Source of the DNA: Curtobacterium sp. VKM Ac-1376
GTDB taxonomy: Bacteria > Actinomycetota > Actinomycetes > Actinomycetales > Microbacteriaceae
Length of the DNA: 64,000 nucleotides
Assembly (NCBI RefSeq): GCF_015351025.1
Contig: NZ_JADKRV010000004.1
Location: forward strand, 186,001 to 250,000
Reading direction: 5' to 3'
Shown: piece by piece, positions 26,989 to 38,685 of the stretch
Position numbering within the stretch: position 1 is the stretch's first letter
Layout: each line of letters opens with the position of its first letter
Notes under the pieces: model-generated
What the model was told of the DNA's origin: nothing
The model's database searches: none
What the model saw: only the letters and a program-made list of their open reading frames with translations
Position numbers and translations under genes: made by a program

Positions 26989-29127
26989 ATGACCATCGTC
27001 GACAACGACCGACTGGCCGAACTCAGCGAGGACGAGGTGGTGACGCACTCGTTCGTCAAGCACGTCACGATGCCCTCGGGTGGCACGCTGGCGCTCATCA
27101 CGCTCGACAACGGCAAGGACTACAAGCGGCCGAACACCCTCGGGCCCCGCACGCTCCGAGAGCTCTCCGGGGTGCTCGACACCCTGAAGACCGAGGCTGC
27201 CGCCGGCACCATCCAGGGCGTGGCGATCACCGGCAAGGAGTACTGCTTCGCCGCCGGGGCCGACCTGTCCCAGGCCGCCGCGGTGCCCTCGCGCGAGGCG
27301 GCACACGACCTCGCCGCCCTCGGCCACGCCACGCTCCGGAAGTTCTCGGACCTCGGTGTCCCGTCGTTCGCGTTCGTCAACACGCTCGCACTCGGTGGTG
27401 GGCTCGAGATCGCCCTGCACTGCACGTACCGGGCGTTCTCGTCCGCTGCGCAGGGCATCGGGCTGCCCGAGGTGTTCCTCGGCATCATCCCGGGCTGGGG
27501 CGGTGCGACGCTGCTCCCCCGCCTGATCGGCCCGGAGCGTGCGCTCCGCGTCATCGTCGAGAACCCGCTCAAGAACAACCGCCTGATGGACGGTCCGGCC
27601 GCGGTCGAGATCGGTATCGGCGACGTGCTGATCCCCTCGGTGACGTTCCTGCCCTCGGCGGTCGCCTGGGCCGACGGCGTCATCACCGGCGCGACCAAGG
27701 TGGTGCGCAAGAACGAGCCGGGCATGCTCGAGAAGGCCGCATGGGGCACCGTCGTCAAGGTGGCCCGCGGCCGGGTCGCGTCGAAGATCGGCACCGTGCC
27801 GAAGTCGCCGTTCCGCGCGCTCGACCTCGTCGCCGCCGCGAAGTCCGGCTCGCTGGACGACCGGTTCGCCGACGAGGACGAGGCCCTCGCCGACCTCATC
27901 TCCGGCGATCAGTTCGCCGCGTCGATGTACGCGTTCGACCTCGTGCAGAAGCGCGCGAAGAAGCCCGTCGGGGCACCAGAGGGCGTCGAGCCGAAGAAGA
28001 TCACGAAGGTCGGCGTCCTCGGTGCCGGGCTGATGGCGTCGCAGTTCGCCCTGCTCTTCGCTCGTCGTCTCGGCGTCCCCGTCGTCATCACCGATGTCGA
28101 CCAGTCCCGGGTGGACGCCGGTGTGGAGCGGATCCGCGGCGAGGTCGCGAAGCTCCTCGACAAGGGCCGGATCTCCCCCGACGACGCGAACCGCATCACG
28201 GCGCTCGTGAGTGGTTCGGTGTCCTACGAGGCCTTCGCCGACGCCGACTGGGTGATCGAGGCCGTCTTCGAGGAGATGGGCGTCAAGCAGGAGGTCCTGA
28301 GGAAGATCGAGCAGGTCATCGCACCGGACGCCATCCTCGCCACCAACACCTCGTCGCTGTCGGTCGACGAGATGGCGTCGGTGCTCGAGAACCCGGAGCG
28401 GCTGGTCGGGTTCCACTTCTTCAACCCGGTCGCGGTCATGCCGCTGCTCGAGGTGGTGCGTGCGGCGAAGACCTCGGACCAGGCCCTCGTCACGGCCCTC
28501 GCCGTCGCGAAGACCCTGAAGAAGACGGCGATCATCACCGCGGACCAGCCGGGCTTCGTCGTCAACCGTGTACTCGCCCGGGTGCTCGGCGAGGCGATGC
28601 GCGGGGTCGAGGAAGGCACCTCGTTCGACACCGTCGCACAGGGTGCCGCGCCCCTCGGCCTGCCGATGTCGCCCTTCGAACTGCTGGAGCTCGTCGGCCT
28701 GCCGGTCGGCGCGCACGTGCTCGACTCGCACCACGCCGCCTGGCCGGAGCGCTTCTACCCCGGTGACGGGCTGAAGAAGATCGCCGAGCACGGGAAGATC
28801 CTGACCCGCGACAAGAAGGGCAACGTGACCGGGTACGACCCCGCCGCGGTGAAGCTCGTCGCGCCGTCCAAGAAGGACGCGAAGCCGGTCGACGCCGCCG
28901 AGATGCAGCGCCGCTTCGAGGACGCCCTGGCCGACGAGCTGCACCGCATGCTCGAGGACAAGGTCGTCCAGCACGTCGAGGAGATCGACCTCGGGCTCAT
29001 CCTCGGTGCCGGCTACCCGTTCCAGGCCGGCGGCGTCAGCCCGTACCTCGACCGCAGCGGCGCTTCCGAGCGTGTCTTCGGCGGGACGTTCCACACCCCG
29101 CGGATCGTCGGCCCCGCTTCCCGCTAG
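26989..29127 (+). CDS. fatty-acid oxidation multifunctional enzyme: enoyl-CoA hydratase and 3-hydroxyacyl-CoA dehydrogenase
   Basis: 712 residues. The N-terminal crotonase domain has FAAGADLSQ and ALGGGLEIALHC (oxyanion hole and Glu) and GLPEVFLGIIPGWGGA (second Glu). The NAD domain starts VGVLGAGLMASQFALLFARR near 340, with GFHFFNPVAVMPLLEVV (catalytic His), and the C-terminal dimerisation domains end FPFELLELVGLPVG-like. ATG 26989 is chosen; GTG 26983 is possible. Together with the upstream thiolase it covers three steps of beta-oxidation. Confidence 0.94.
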   Translation: MTIVDNDRLAELSEDEVVTHSFVKHVTMPSGGTLALITLDNGKDYKRPNTLGPRTLRELSGVLDTLKTEAAAGTIQGVAITGKEYCFAAGADLSQAAAVPSREAAHDLAALGHATLRKFSDLGVPSFAFVNTLALGGGLEIALHCTYRAFSSAAQGIGLPEVFLGIIPGWGGATLLPRLIGPERALRVIVENPLKNNRLMDGPAAVEIGIGDVLIPSVTFLPSAVAWADGVITGATKVVRKNEPGMLEKAAWGTVVKVARGRVASKIGTVPKSPFRALDLVAAAKSGSLDDRFADEDEALADLISGDQFAASMYAFDLVQKRAKKPVGAPEGVEPKKITKVGVLGAGLMASQFALLFARRLGVPVVITDVDQSRVDAGVERIRGEVAKLLDKGRISPDDANRITALVSGSVSYEAFADADWVIEAVFEEMGVKQEVLRKIEQVIAPDAILATNTSSLSVDEMASVLENPERLVGFHFFNPVAVMPLLEVVRAAKTSDQALVTALAVAKTLKKTAIITADQPGFVVNRVLARVLGEAMRGVEEGTSFDTVAQGAAPLGLPMSPFELLELVGLPVGAHVLDSHHAAWPERFYPGDGLKKIAEHGKILTRDKKGNVTGYDPAAVKLVAPSKKDAKPVDAAEMQRRFEDALADELHRMLEDKVVQHVEEIDLGLILGAGYPFQAGGVSPYLDRSGASERVFGGTFHTPRIVGPASR

Positions 29128-29151
29128 TCCAGGCCCGGCGCTGGGACCGCC

Positions 29152-29214
29152 GCACAACCAACGTCACCCCGAACCGCGGATCGCCGTGGTTCGGGGTGAC
29201 GTTGGTTGTGCGGG
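29152..29214. terminator. long hairpin between convergent fad and dxs genes
   Basis: 24-nt perfectly complementary arms (starting GCACAACCAACGTCACC on the left and ending in GGTTGGTTGTGC-type complement on the right) around a 12-nt GC-rich loop. It probably terminates both transcripts. Its arms are unrelated to the GACGGGAGGC family. Confidence 0.8.
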
Positions 29215-29278
29215 ACGAATGCGACCCGCCGGCGACGACCGCCGGTGACCACGACGCCGCGACCGCGACCGCGCGCGA

Positions 29279-31216
29279 CTAGCGGTCGGACGCCGCGGAC
29301 TCGCGGGACCGCGCGGGCTTCGCCTGGGGCAACTTCGTCCCGACGACCTGGTCGATGACGTCGCGGGCGATGGCCCGCGCCGTCAGTCCGGCGTCGGCGA
29401 GGATCTGCGACCGGGTGGCGTGGTCGATGAACGCATCGGGCAGCCCGAGCTCGTTCACCCCGGTGTCGACCCCGGCGGCCCGCAGGTCCTGCCGCAGCCG
29501 GGTGCCGACGCCGCCGACCCGCACGCCGTCCTCGATGGTGATCACCAAACGGTGGGACCGGGACAGCTCGATGAGCGACGCCGGGATCGGCACCACCCAG
29601 CGGGGATCGACCACGGTGACACCGATGCCCTGCGCCTCGAGCAGGGCGGCGGCCTCGAGCGCGGTCGGCACCATCGACCCGACGGCCACGAGCAGCACGT
29701 CCTCGTTGCCGTCGGACGCCTCGTGCAGCACGTCGACGCCGTCGTCCAGCCGACGCACCGCGGGGATGTCCGGCCCGACCTGGCCCTTCGACCAGCGGAG
29801 CACCGTCGGGGCGTCGTCGACCGCGATCGCCTCGCGGAACTCCTCGCGCAGGGTCACGGCGTCTCGCGGCGCGGCGATGCGGATGCCCGGCACGACCTGC
29901 AGCAGCGCGAGGTCCCACATGCCGTGGTGCGAGGGACCGTCGGGACCGGTGATCCCGGCACGGTCGAGCACGAACGTCACGCCGGCCCTGTGCAGGGCGA
30001 CGTCCATGAGCACTTGGTCGAACGCGCGGTTCAGGAACGTCGCGTAGAGCGCCACGACGGGGTGCAGGCCGCCGTAGGCCAAACCGGCAGCCGTGGTGAC
30101 CGCGTGCTGCTCGGCGATCCCGACGTCGTACACGCGGTCGGGGTGCTGCTCCTGGAACAGGTGCAGCCCGGTCGGTCGGAGCATCGCCGCCGTGATCGCG
30201 ACGATCCTCGGGTCCGAGGATCCGGCCTCGGCCAGCGACGACGCGAACACCGAGGTCCACGACGGACCCGACGCCGCGTCGAGCGACTCCCCCGTCTCGG
30301 GGTCGATGTGCCCCACGGCGTGGAACTGGTCGGCCTGGTCGCGCAGGGCGGGCTCGAACCCGTGGCCCTTCTCGGTGATCGCGTGCACGATCGTCGGGGC
30401 ACCGTAGGCCTTCGCCTGCCGGAGCGCCGCCTCCATCGCCCGCTGGTCGTGGCCGTTCACCGGGCCGATGTACTTGATGTCGAGGTTCGAGTACAGCGCC
30501 TCGTTGTTCGTGAGCCGCGACAGGAAGCCGTGCAGCCCCCCGCGGACGCCCCGGTACACGGCACGGCCGGGAGCGCCGAACCGCGCTGCCACCGCCTGCG
30601 TGCCCTCGTACAGGGCCCGGTACTCGCGTCGGGTGCGGACCGAACTGAGGAACCGCGCCATGCCGCCGATCGTCGGGGCGTAGGAGCGGCCGTTGTCGTT
30701 GACGACGATGACCAGGCGCCGGTCGTTGTCGTCGGAGATGTTGTTGAGCGCCTCCCACGTCATGCCGCCGGTGAGCGCGCCGTCCCCGACGACCGCGACG
30801 ACGGTACGGTCGGTCTGCCCGGTCTGACCGAAGGCACGAGAGATGCCGTCGGCCCACGACAGCGACGACGACGCGTGCGAGGACTCCACGATGTCGTGCT
30901 CGGATTCGCTCCGCTGCGGGTACCCGGCGAGCCCGCCGCGCTCACGCAGCCCTGAAAAGTCCTGCCGCCCGGTGACGAGCTTGTGCACGTACGACTGGTG
31001 CCCCGTGTCGAAGACGAACGGATCGTTCGGCGAGTCGAAGACCCGGTGCATCGCGAGCGTCAGCTCGACGACGCCGAGGTTCGGCCCGAGGTGCCCGCCG
31101 GTCTTGGCGACCTCGGCGACGAGGAACCGCCGGATCTCGGCGGCGAGGTCCGTCATCTGCGCGTCGGAGAGACGCTTCAGGTCGCGCGGCGACGTGATGC
31201 TGCTCAGCAGGCTCAC
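29279..31216 (-). CDS. dxs: 1-deoxy-D-xylulose-5-phosphate synthase
   Basis: 645 residues from GTG 31216, which has an AAAGGAGC site. The TPP motif VVAVVGDGALTGGMTWEALN is present near residue 150, DTGHQSYVHKLVTGR near 75, and the transketolase-like middle domain has DRAGITGPDGPSHHGMWDL. It condenses pyruvate and glyceraldehyde-3-phosphate, the first step of the MEP isoprenoid pathway. Standard length and motifs. Confidence 0.97.
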   Translation of the reverse strand: MSLLSSITSPRDLKRLSDAQMTDLAAEIRRFLVAEVAKTGGHLGPNLGVVELTLAMHRVFDSPNDPFVFDTGHQSYVHKLVTGRQDFSGLRERGGLAGYPQRSESEHDIVESSHASSSLSWADGISRAFGQTGQTDRTVVAVVGDGALTGGMTWEALNNISDDNDRRLVIVVNDNGRSYAPTIGGMARFLSSVRTRREYRALYEGTQAVAARFGAPGRAVYRGVRGGLHGFLSRLTNNEALYSNLDIKYIGPVNGHDQRAMEAALRQAKAYGAPTIVHAITEKGHGFEPALRDQADQFHAVGHIDPETGESLDAASGPSWTSVFASSLAEAGSSDPRIVAITAAMLRPTGLHLFQEQHPDRVYDVGIAEQHAVTTAAGLAYGGLHPVVALYATFLNRAFDQVLMDVALHRAGVTFVLDRAGITGPDGPSHHGMWDLALLQVVPGIRIAAPRDAVTLREEFREAIAVDDAPTVLRWSKGQVGPDIPAVRRLDDGVDVLHEASDGNEDVLLVAVGSMVPTALEAAALLEAQGIGVTVVDPRWVVPIPASLIELSRSHRLVITIEDGVRVGGVGTRLRQDLRAAGVDTGVNELGLPDAFIDHATRSQILADAGLTARAIARDVIDQVVGTKLPQAKPARSRESAASDR

Positions 31217-31340
31217 GGGCGCTCCTTTCGTGGGTACCAAGCCATCACCCTATTCCCGTGGGCTTCCATTCATCCGACCTCGCAGGCTCGGCCGACGCTG
31301 GCGCCGCGCGCCGCTGGCGCGTCGCATCATGCGGAGCGTG

Positions 31341-31376
31341 CGGGAGGCCCGTGGCGGTGTCGCCACGGGCCTCCCG
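31341..31376. repeat. GACGGGAGGC-family palindrome (copy 5)
   Basis: 16-nt arms CGGGAGGCCCGTGGCG at 31341-31356 and its complement at 31361-31376, 4-nt loop. It lies 40 bp past the acnA stop codon, upstream of dxs, and should terminate acnA transcription. Confidence 0.8.
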
Positions 31377-31416
31377 TCCGTCAGGTGGTCGCGTCAGCGA
31401 CCCGTCTCCTCGGCTC

Positions 31417-34254
<2,838 letters not shown>

Positions 34255-34361
34255 CGTGCCGCCTCCCTACTGATCGGTTTGCCCTCATCCTCGCGGGCCG
34301 TGGACCGTCCCACCAGCAAGGCAAACCTAATCCCGCGAGCACGAGCGCGCCCGGCGAGAAC

Positions 34362-34379
34362 TATCTTGATGTCGAGACA
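34362..34379. promoter_or_regulatory. candidate TCA-cycle operator upstream of acnA
   Basis: TATCTTGATGTCGAGACA, the exact inverse of the motif at 11914-11931 upstream of icd. It overlaps the region just after the DUF3159 stop codon, between that gene and acnA. Confidence 0.6.
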
Positions 34380-34382
34380 ACT

Positions 34383-35162
34383 CTACACCGTGGCGACGTC
34401 GTCCCGTCGCACGAACACCGTCCGGACCAGCAGCCAGGTCACCCAGAGCACCGCCGCGTACAGCGGCACGCCGAGGATGAGCTTCAGCCCGGCGAGCAGT
34501 TCGACCTGCGCGGTCAGGTACAGCGGGACCTCCACCGCGAGCCGGACCGCGAACAGCCCGACCCAGATCCAGGTGGCGACCGTCAGCACGCGGCGCTTCA
34601 CCGGGTCGGCGCGCCAGTCGACGTGCGACCCGTCCTCGTTCGCCGGCAGCAGGAACCCGACGACGAGCCCGATGAGCGGCCAGCGGATCGCCAGCGTGAT
34701 CAGCAGCCCGACGAGCCAGACCGCGTTGATGACGATCCCGGGGATGAAGTTGCTCTCTGCCTTGCCCGTGATGAGCGCGAGGCCCGCCGAGACCGCCACC
34801 CCGAGGATGCCGGCGAACGACATCGTCACCGACTGCCGCTGCGCCAAGCGCAGCACCACGAAGACCAGGCCGACGGCCACCGGGACCACGACGCTCGGCA
34901 CGAGTTCCTTCGTGATCGCGTAGACGACCAGGAACGCGAACCCGGGCAGCACCGACTCGGCGAGCCCGCGAACCCCGCCGACTGCGCCGAGCAGCGCCCG
35001 GCCGGACGGTGCCTCGCCGGGCGCGACGCGGGCGATGCCGGCGTTCTGTACGGCGTCGCGCAACTGTGCGGAGAACGACGGCGCCGCCGACGGCTCAGCC
35101 GACGGCGCGACGGGGTCGGGGCCAGCCGTCTCGGGTCGTGGGGTGTCGTCGTGGTCCGGCAC
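34383..35162 (-). CDS. DUF3159 domain-containing membrane protein
   Basis: 259 residues from GTG 35162 with GGAGGCAC upstream. A hydrophilic Pro/Ala/Glu-rich N-terminus of about 55 residues is followed by six hydrophobic segments containing GGVRGLAESVLPGFAFLVVY, the family start, and NFIPGIVINAVWLVGLL. Function unknown; the order dut-DUF3710-DUF3159 is conserved in actinobacteria. Confidence 0.9.
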   Translation of the reverse strand: MPDHDDTPRPETAGPDPVAPSAEPSAAPSFSAQLRDAVQNAGIARVAPGEAPSGRALLGAVGGVRGLAESVLPGFAFLVVYAITKELVPSVVVPVAVGLVFVVLRLAQRQSVTMSFAGILGVAVSAGLALITGKAESNFIPGIVINAVWLVGLLITLAIRWPLIGLVVGFLLPANEDGSHVDWRADPVKRRVLTVATWIWVGLFAVRLAVEVPLYLTAQVELLAGLKLILGVPLYAAVLWVTWLLVRTVFVRRDDVATV

Positions 35163-35194
35163 CGTGCCTCCAGGCGGGGTTGGTCGTCAGTCCG

Positions 35195-35917
35195 TCAGAT
35201 CGCGGTCTGGGTCGACTTCGGCATGTGCAGCGGGATGAGGTCGCGCGGCGGCATCGGCGTCGTGCCGCGCACGACGACGACGCTGCGGAACAGCTCCTCG
35301 ATCTCGTCGGCGTCGTCCGGCTGCTCGGCGGCCTTGCCGGCGATCACGCCGCGCAGGAACCACCGCGGGCCGTCGACCCCGACGAACCGGGCCGGGCGTG
35401 TGCCAGCGGTTCCGCCGTCACCGTCGACCGCGACCGGCACCGAGGCACGGAGTTCCGGGCCGAACGGGCCGTCGACCTCGGTCACGACACCGCCCTGGCG
35501 CTCGATCTGCTCGGCGATCTGGGCGCGGATCTCGTGCCAGAGGCCGGTGGACCGGGGCGCCGCGAACGGCTGGACCTGCAGCGTGGACTCGTCGTAGTCG
35601 AGCCCGACCGCGACGACGCGCTGCGAGCCCTCCTCGACCTCGAGGCGCAGGTGCAGGCCCTCGCGCGGGAGCACCTTCACGCCGCCCAGGTCGACGTACG
35701 GGCGGACCAGGTTCGCCTCCGTCTCGTCGTGCGGGCCGTTCTCGGCCCGGTCCTCCGGTGCGGACTTGTCCGTGGGGGCGACCGCGTCGACCTCGTCGAG
35801 GTCGGCGTCGGCATCCGTCGCGATGTCGACCTCGGGGGACGTGTCCGCGACCTCGATGTCGTCGGCGACGGCGTCCGCCACCCCGACCTCGTCACGCTTG
35901 CGTCGGCCGAACTTCAT
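35195..35917 (-). CDS. DUF3710 domain-containing protein
   Basis: 240 residues. The basic N-terminus (MKFGRRKRDEV) and an acidic linker (20-65) precede the domain with RPYVDLGGVKVLP, LWHEIRAQIAEQIERQGG and GVDGPRWFLRGVIAGKAAEQ, the diagnostic text of DUF3710. Its ATG overlaps the dut stop (ATGA). Function unknown. Confidence 0.92.
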   Translation of the reverse strand: MKFGRRKRDEVGVADAVADDIEVADTSPEVDIATDADADLDEVDAVAPTDKSAPEDRAENGPHDETEANLVRPYVDLGGVKVLPREGLHLRLEVEEGSQRVVAVGLDYDESTLQVQPFAAPRSTGLWHEIRAQIAEQIERQGGVVTEVDGPFGPELRASVPVAVDGDGGTAGTRPARFVGVDGPRWFLRGVIAGKAAEQPDDADEIEELFRSVVVVRGTTPMPPRDLIPLHMPKSTQTAI

Positions 35918-36405
35918 GCGCGCGTTCCTTCCTGAGCGTCTGCGGCGGCACCGGTCACGGCGTCGCTCCGGTCACCGTAGCCCGACGAGCCGAACCCGCC
36001 CTGTCCGCGGACGCTGTCCGGCAGGTCGTCGACACGGGTGTAGGTCACCTGCGGCACCGGCATCACGATCAGCTGGGCGATGCGGTCGCCGACGTGCACC
36101 TCGTACGGTTCCGTCTGGTCGGTGTTGAGCAGTGCGACCTTGATCTCGCCGCGGTAGCCGGAGTCGACGGTGCCGGGGCTGTTCACGATCGTGATGCCGT
36201 GCTTCGCCGCGAGACCACTGCGCGGGACCACGAACGCGGCGTACCCCTCGGGCAGCGCGATCCGCAACCCCGTGGCGGCCAGGCGTCGCTCGCCCGGCTG
36301 CAGCACGAAGGCCTCGGTGGAGACGAGATCGGCACCCGCGTCGCCGGGGTGGGCGTGGCCGGGAGCGTGCTCTCCGGTCCAGAGGACGTCGACTGGTTCG
36401 GTCAC
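35914..36405 (-). CDS. dut: dUTP diphosphatase (dUTPase)
   Basis: 163 residues from GTG 36405. All five trimeric dUTPase motifs are visible: DAGADL, PRSGLAAKHGI, NSPGTVDSGYRGEIKV (with the uracil hairpin), RIAQLIVMPV and the C-terminal RGQGGFGSSG arm. It hydrolyses dUTP to dUMP, limiting uracil in DNA. The ribosome site is weak; the long upstream frame is not coding. Overlaps the DUF3710 gene. Confidence 0.96.
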   Translation of the reverse strand: MTEPVDVLWTGEHAPGHAHPGDAGADLVSTEAFVLQPGERRLAATGLRIALPEGYAAFVVPRSGLAAKHGITIVNSPGTVDSGYRGEIKVALLNTDQTEPYEVHVGDRIAQLIVMPVPQVTYTRVDDLPDSVRGQGGFGSSGYGDRSDAVTGAAADAQEGTRA

Positions 36406-36468
36406 GTGTCGAGGGTAGTGCAGCCGTGACCGTTCCGTGACCTCGCTCGGTCGTGGTCGAATGGTCCC

Positions 36469-36900
36469 GTGACCCTGTACCGCGAACGACTCTGGGCCCC
36501 GCCCGCCCTCTACCTGGCGACGGCGCTCGTGATCCCCGCCACCCTGCTCGTCTTCCTGCCCATCAGCGTCCTGGCCGGTGTGCTCGTGGCGATCGGCATG
36601 GAGCTCGCCGTGCTCGTGCTGCTGTGGGCACTCGCACCCACCATCGAGGTCACCGACACCGAGTTCCGTGCGGGCAAGGCGCGTCTCCCCCGCTCGCTCG
36701 TCGGCGCAGCCGAGGCGTTCGAGGGCGGAGCAGCGACGGAGCAGCGCGGCCCGGCGCTCGACGCCCGCGCCTGGACGCTCTTCCGCGGCTACGTGCGCGG
36801 GGTCGTCAGGGTCGAGGTCCGCGACGACGCCGACCCGACGCCCTACTGGCTGGTCAGCGTCCGGCAGCCGACCAAGGTGGTCGAGGCGCTGCGGTCCTGA
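36469..36900 (+). CDS. DUF3093 domain-containing membrane protein
   Basis: 143 residues from GTG 36469. It begins YRERLWAPPALYLATALVIP, the family signature, with two hydrophobic segments, then TIEVTDTEFRAGKARLP and a soluble C-terminal domain ending YWLVSVRQPTKVVEAL. Divergent from dut, as in other actinobacteria. Function unknown. Confidence 0.92.
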   Translation: MTLYRERLWAPPALYLATALVIPATLLVFLPISVLAGVLVAIGMELAVLVLLWALAPTIEVTDTEFRAGKARLPRSLVGAAEAFEGGAATEQRGPALDARAWTLFRGYVRGVVRVEVRDDADPTPYWLVSVRQPTKVVEALRS

Positions 36901-36956
36901 CGGACCACGGCCACGGCCTGGAGGCGCGGCTCGGCCCCGCCTCGCAGCACACGACG

Positions 36957-36989
36957 AAGGCCCCGCATCCCTGGAGGATGCGGGGCCTT
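36957..36989. terminator. bidirectional hairpin terminator
   Basis: 14-nt arms AAGGCCCCGCATCC (36957-36970) and GGATGCGGGGCCTT (36976-36989) with a 5-nt loop, between convergent DUF3093 and DUF4193 genes. Confidence 0.85.
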
Positions 36990-37027
36990 CGCTGATCGTT
37001 GCGTCGACTGCGACGCGGCGGTGTCCG

Positions 37028-37327
37028 TTAGAGCGAGGCACACTCCGCGCAGACCGGTCCGAGCTTCGACTCGTGGTCGAGCTGGGAGCGGTGCTTCACG
37101 AGGAAGCACTCGACGCAGGTGAACTCATCGACCTGCGGGGGCAGCACGACGACGTCGAGGTCGACGTCGCTGAGGTCCTGCCCGGCGAGTTCGAAGCTGC
37201 CGGGGTTGTCGGAATCATCGTCGACGACCCCCGACATCTTGTCGGGAACGCGCTCCTTGAGGGCCTCGATCGACTCCGAGTCGGAGTTGTCGTCGGTCTT
37301 CCGGGGGGCGTCGTAATCGGTGGCCAT
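37028..37327 (-). CDS. DUF4193 family protein, putative metal-binding
   Basis: 99 residues. It starts MATDYDAPRKTDD and is highly acidic. CVECFLVKHRSQL and PVCAECASL at the C-terminus give two C-x2-C pairs, probably one zinc site. The family is universal in actinobacteria with unknown function. The 287-bp gap to sepH holds the divergent promoters; I see no clear motif there. Confidence 0.92.
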   Translation of the reverse strand: MATDYDAPRKTDDNSDSESIEALKERVPDKMSGVVDDDSDNPGSFELAGQDLSDVDLDVVVLPPQVDEFTCVECFLVKHRSQLDHESKLGPVCAECASL

Positions 37328-37614
37328 GCCCATCCATTTCTCGTATCGAGAGGTCGTCGCCGGGTGATCGGCGGCGACAGTTTGCACCACGCCCCGCCAG
37401 AGCGCAAACCGAGCACCGCGGCGGGTCGTCCTGGCGCTGCAACCCGCGACCGCATCCGGACATTCCCGACACCCGTTGCCGGCCCGCGCGGCCCGGGACG
37501 CCGGGCTCGGGGAGTCCGCGGCACGCCCGTGCGCCTCCCGGCAAACGGTCCGCGCTCACTGCATACTCACGGGGTACGACGCACGACCGTACGAAACGCT
37601 GGGAAGGCGGAACC

Positions 37615-38652
37615 ATGCAAGACGTGAGAGTCATCGGAGTCGAGTCCGGCGCACTCCTCCTGGCGACCGACGGCGGCACCGAGTTCCGGTTGCCCGTCAC
37701 GTCGTCGCTGGCGGGCCAGGTGCGCCAGGCGAACCCGGACGCCGGTCCGCAGAAGCGTGTCTCCCCCAAGGACGTCCAGGCACGCATCCGCGGTGGCGCC
37801 GATGCCGCCGAGGTGGCGGCCGCCCTGGACGTCGACGTCGAGTACGTCCGCCGCTTCGAGGGCCCGGTCCTCGCCGAGCGCGCATTCATCCTCGACGCCT
37901 CGCACCGCGTCCCGGTCACCCCGGTCGACGACGAGTCCCCTGACACCTTCGGCCCGGCGATCACTGCCAAGCTCGAGGCCGGCGAGGCCACCGCGATCGC
38001 CTGGGGCTCCTGGAAGCACCCGGAGAACGGCTGGCAGGTCCGCGTCCGGTACACCGCCGGCGAGGTCGAGCACGACGCCCAGTGGCGCTTCGACCCGAAG
38101 ACCTCGACGCTCGCCCCGGACAACGGCGACGCGCACCGCCTGTCGCACACGGACGACGAGGGCATCGCCCCGCGTCTGCGAGCGGTGGAGTTCGACCAGC
38201 AGGACGACGACGACACCCGCTTCGACTCCGGCGCGTTCCGGGTCGACGAGCCGGACGAGGCCAGCACGAACCCGGAGGTCGCGGACCGCGCCCCGCTCCG
38301 CGCGCCGCTGCCCCGGATCGGGCAGGCGCAGGTCGAGGAGCGCGCGCCGGGGAACGAGACCGCGGACCTGCTCGAAGCCCTCCGTCGGCGCCGAGGGGAG
38401 CGCGAGGCAGCGTCCTTCGGCGAACAGCGCGACGAGCCTGCCCGTGGGACCTCGATCAGTGTGGTCGACATCCCGCTGCACGGCTTCGACGAGGGAGCCG
38501 ACGGGGACACCGCGCCGCAGGCGGCCGACTCGGGTCCGGCTTCGGCGCCCGAGCCCGAGAGCCGCGGGGAGCGCAAGAAGCGCAACCGTCGCTCGATGCC
38601 CAGCTGGGACGAGATCGTCTTCGGCACCCGTCCGGACGACGACCCGGCCTGA
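37615..38652 (+). CDS. sepH: septation protein SepH
   Basis: 345 residues preceded by GGGAAGGCGG. The N-terminal DUF3071 domain (VRVIGVESGALLLATDGG, then KDVQARIRGGADAAEVAAAL, a helix-turn-helix-like segment) is diagnostic; the C-terminal half is acidic and disordered. In Streptomyces and Mycobacterium SepH binds FtsZ and stimulates its assembly. The basic end (RKKRNRRSMPSWDEIVFG) is a conserved tail. Confidence 0.93.
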   Translation: MQDVRVIGVESGALLLATDGGTEFRLPVTSSLAGQVRQANPDAGPQKRVSPKDVQARIRGGADAAEVAAALDVDVEYVRRFEGPVLAERAFILDASHRVPVTPVDDESPDTFGPAITAKLEAGEATAIAWGSWKHPENGWQVRVRYTAGEVEHDAQWRFDPKTSTLAPDNGDAHRLSHTDDEGIAPRLRAVEFDQQDDDDTRFDSGAFRVDEPDEASTNPEVADRAPLRAPLPRIGQAQVEERAPGNETADLLEALRRRRGEREAASFGEQRDEPARGTSISVVDIPLHGFDEGADGDTAPQAADSGPASAPEPESRGERKKRNRRSMPSWDEIVFGTRPDDDPA

Positions 38653-38685
38653 TCCGCCGGACCACCGCTCGTCGGCGCTCGCCCC

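Noticed and set aside
26743..29157. 804-codon minus-strand open frame opposite the beta-oxidation enzyme
   Set aside because: Same GC shadow effect; no recognisable motif.
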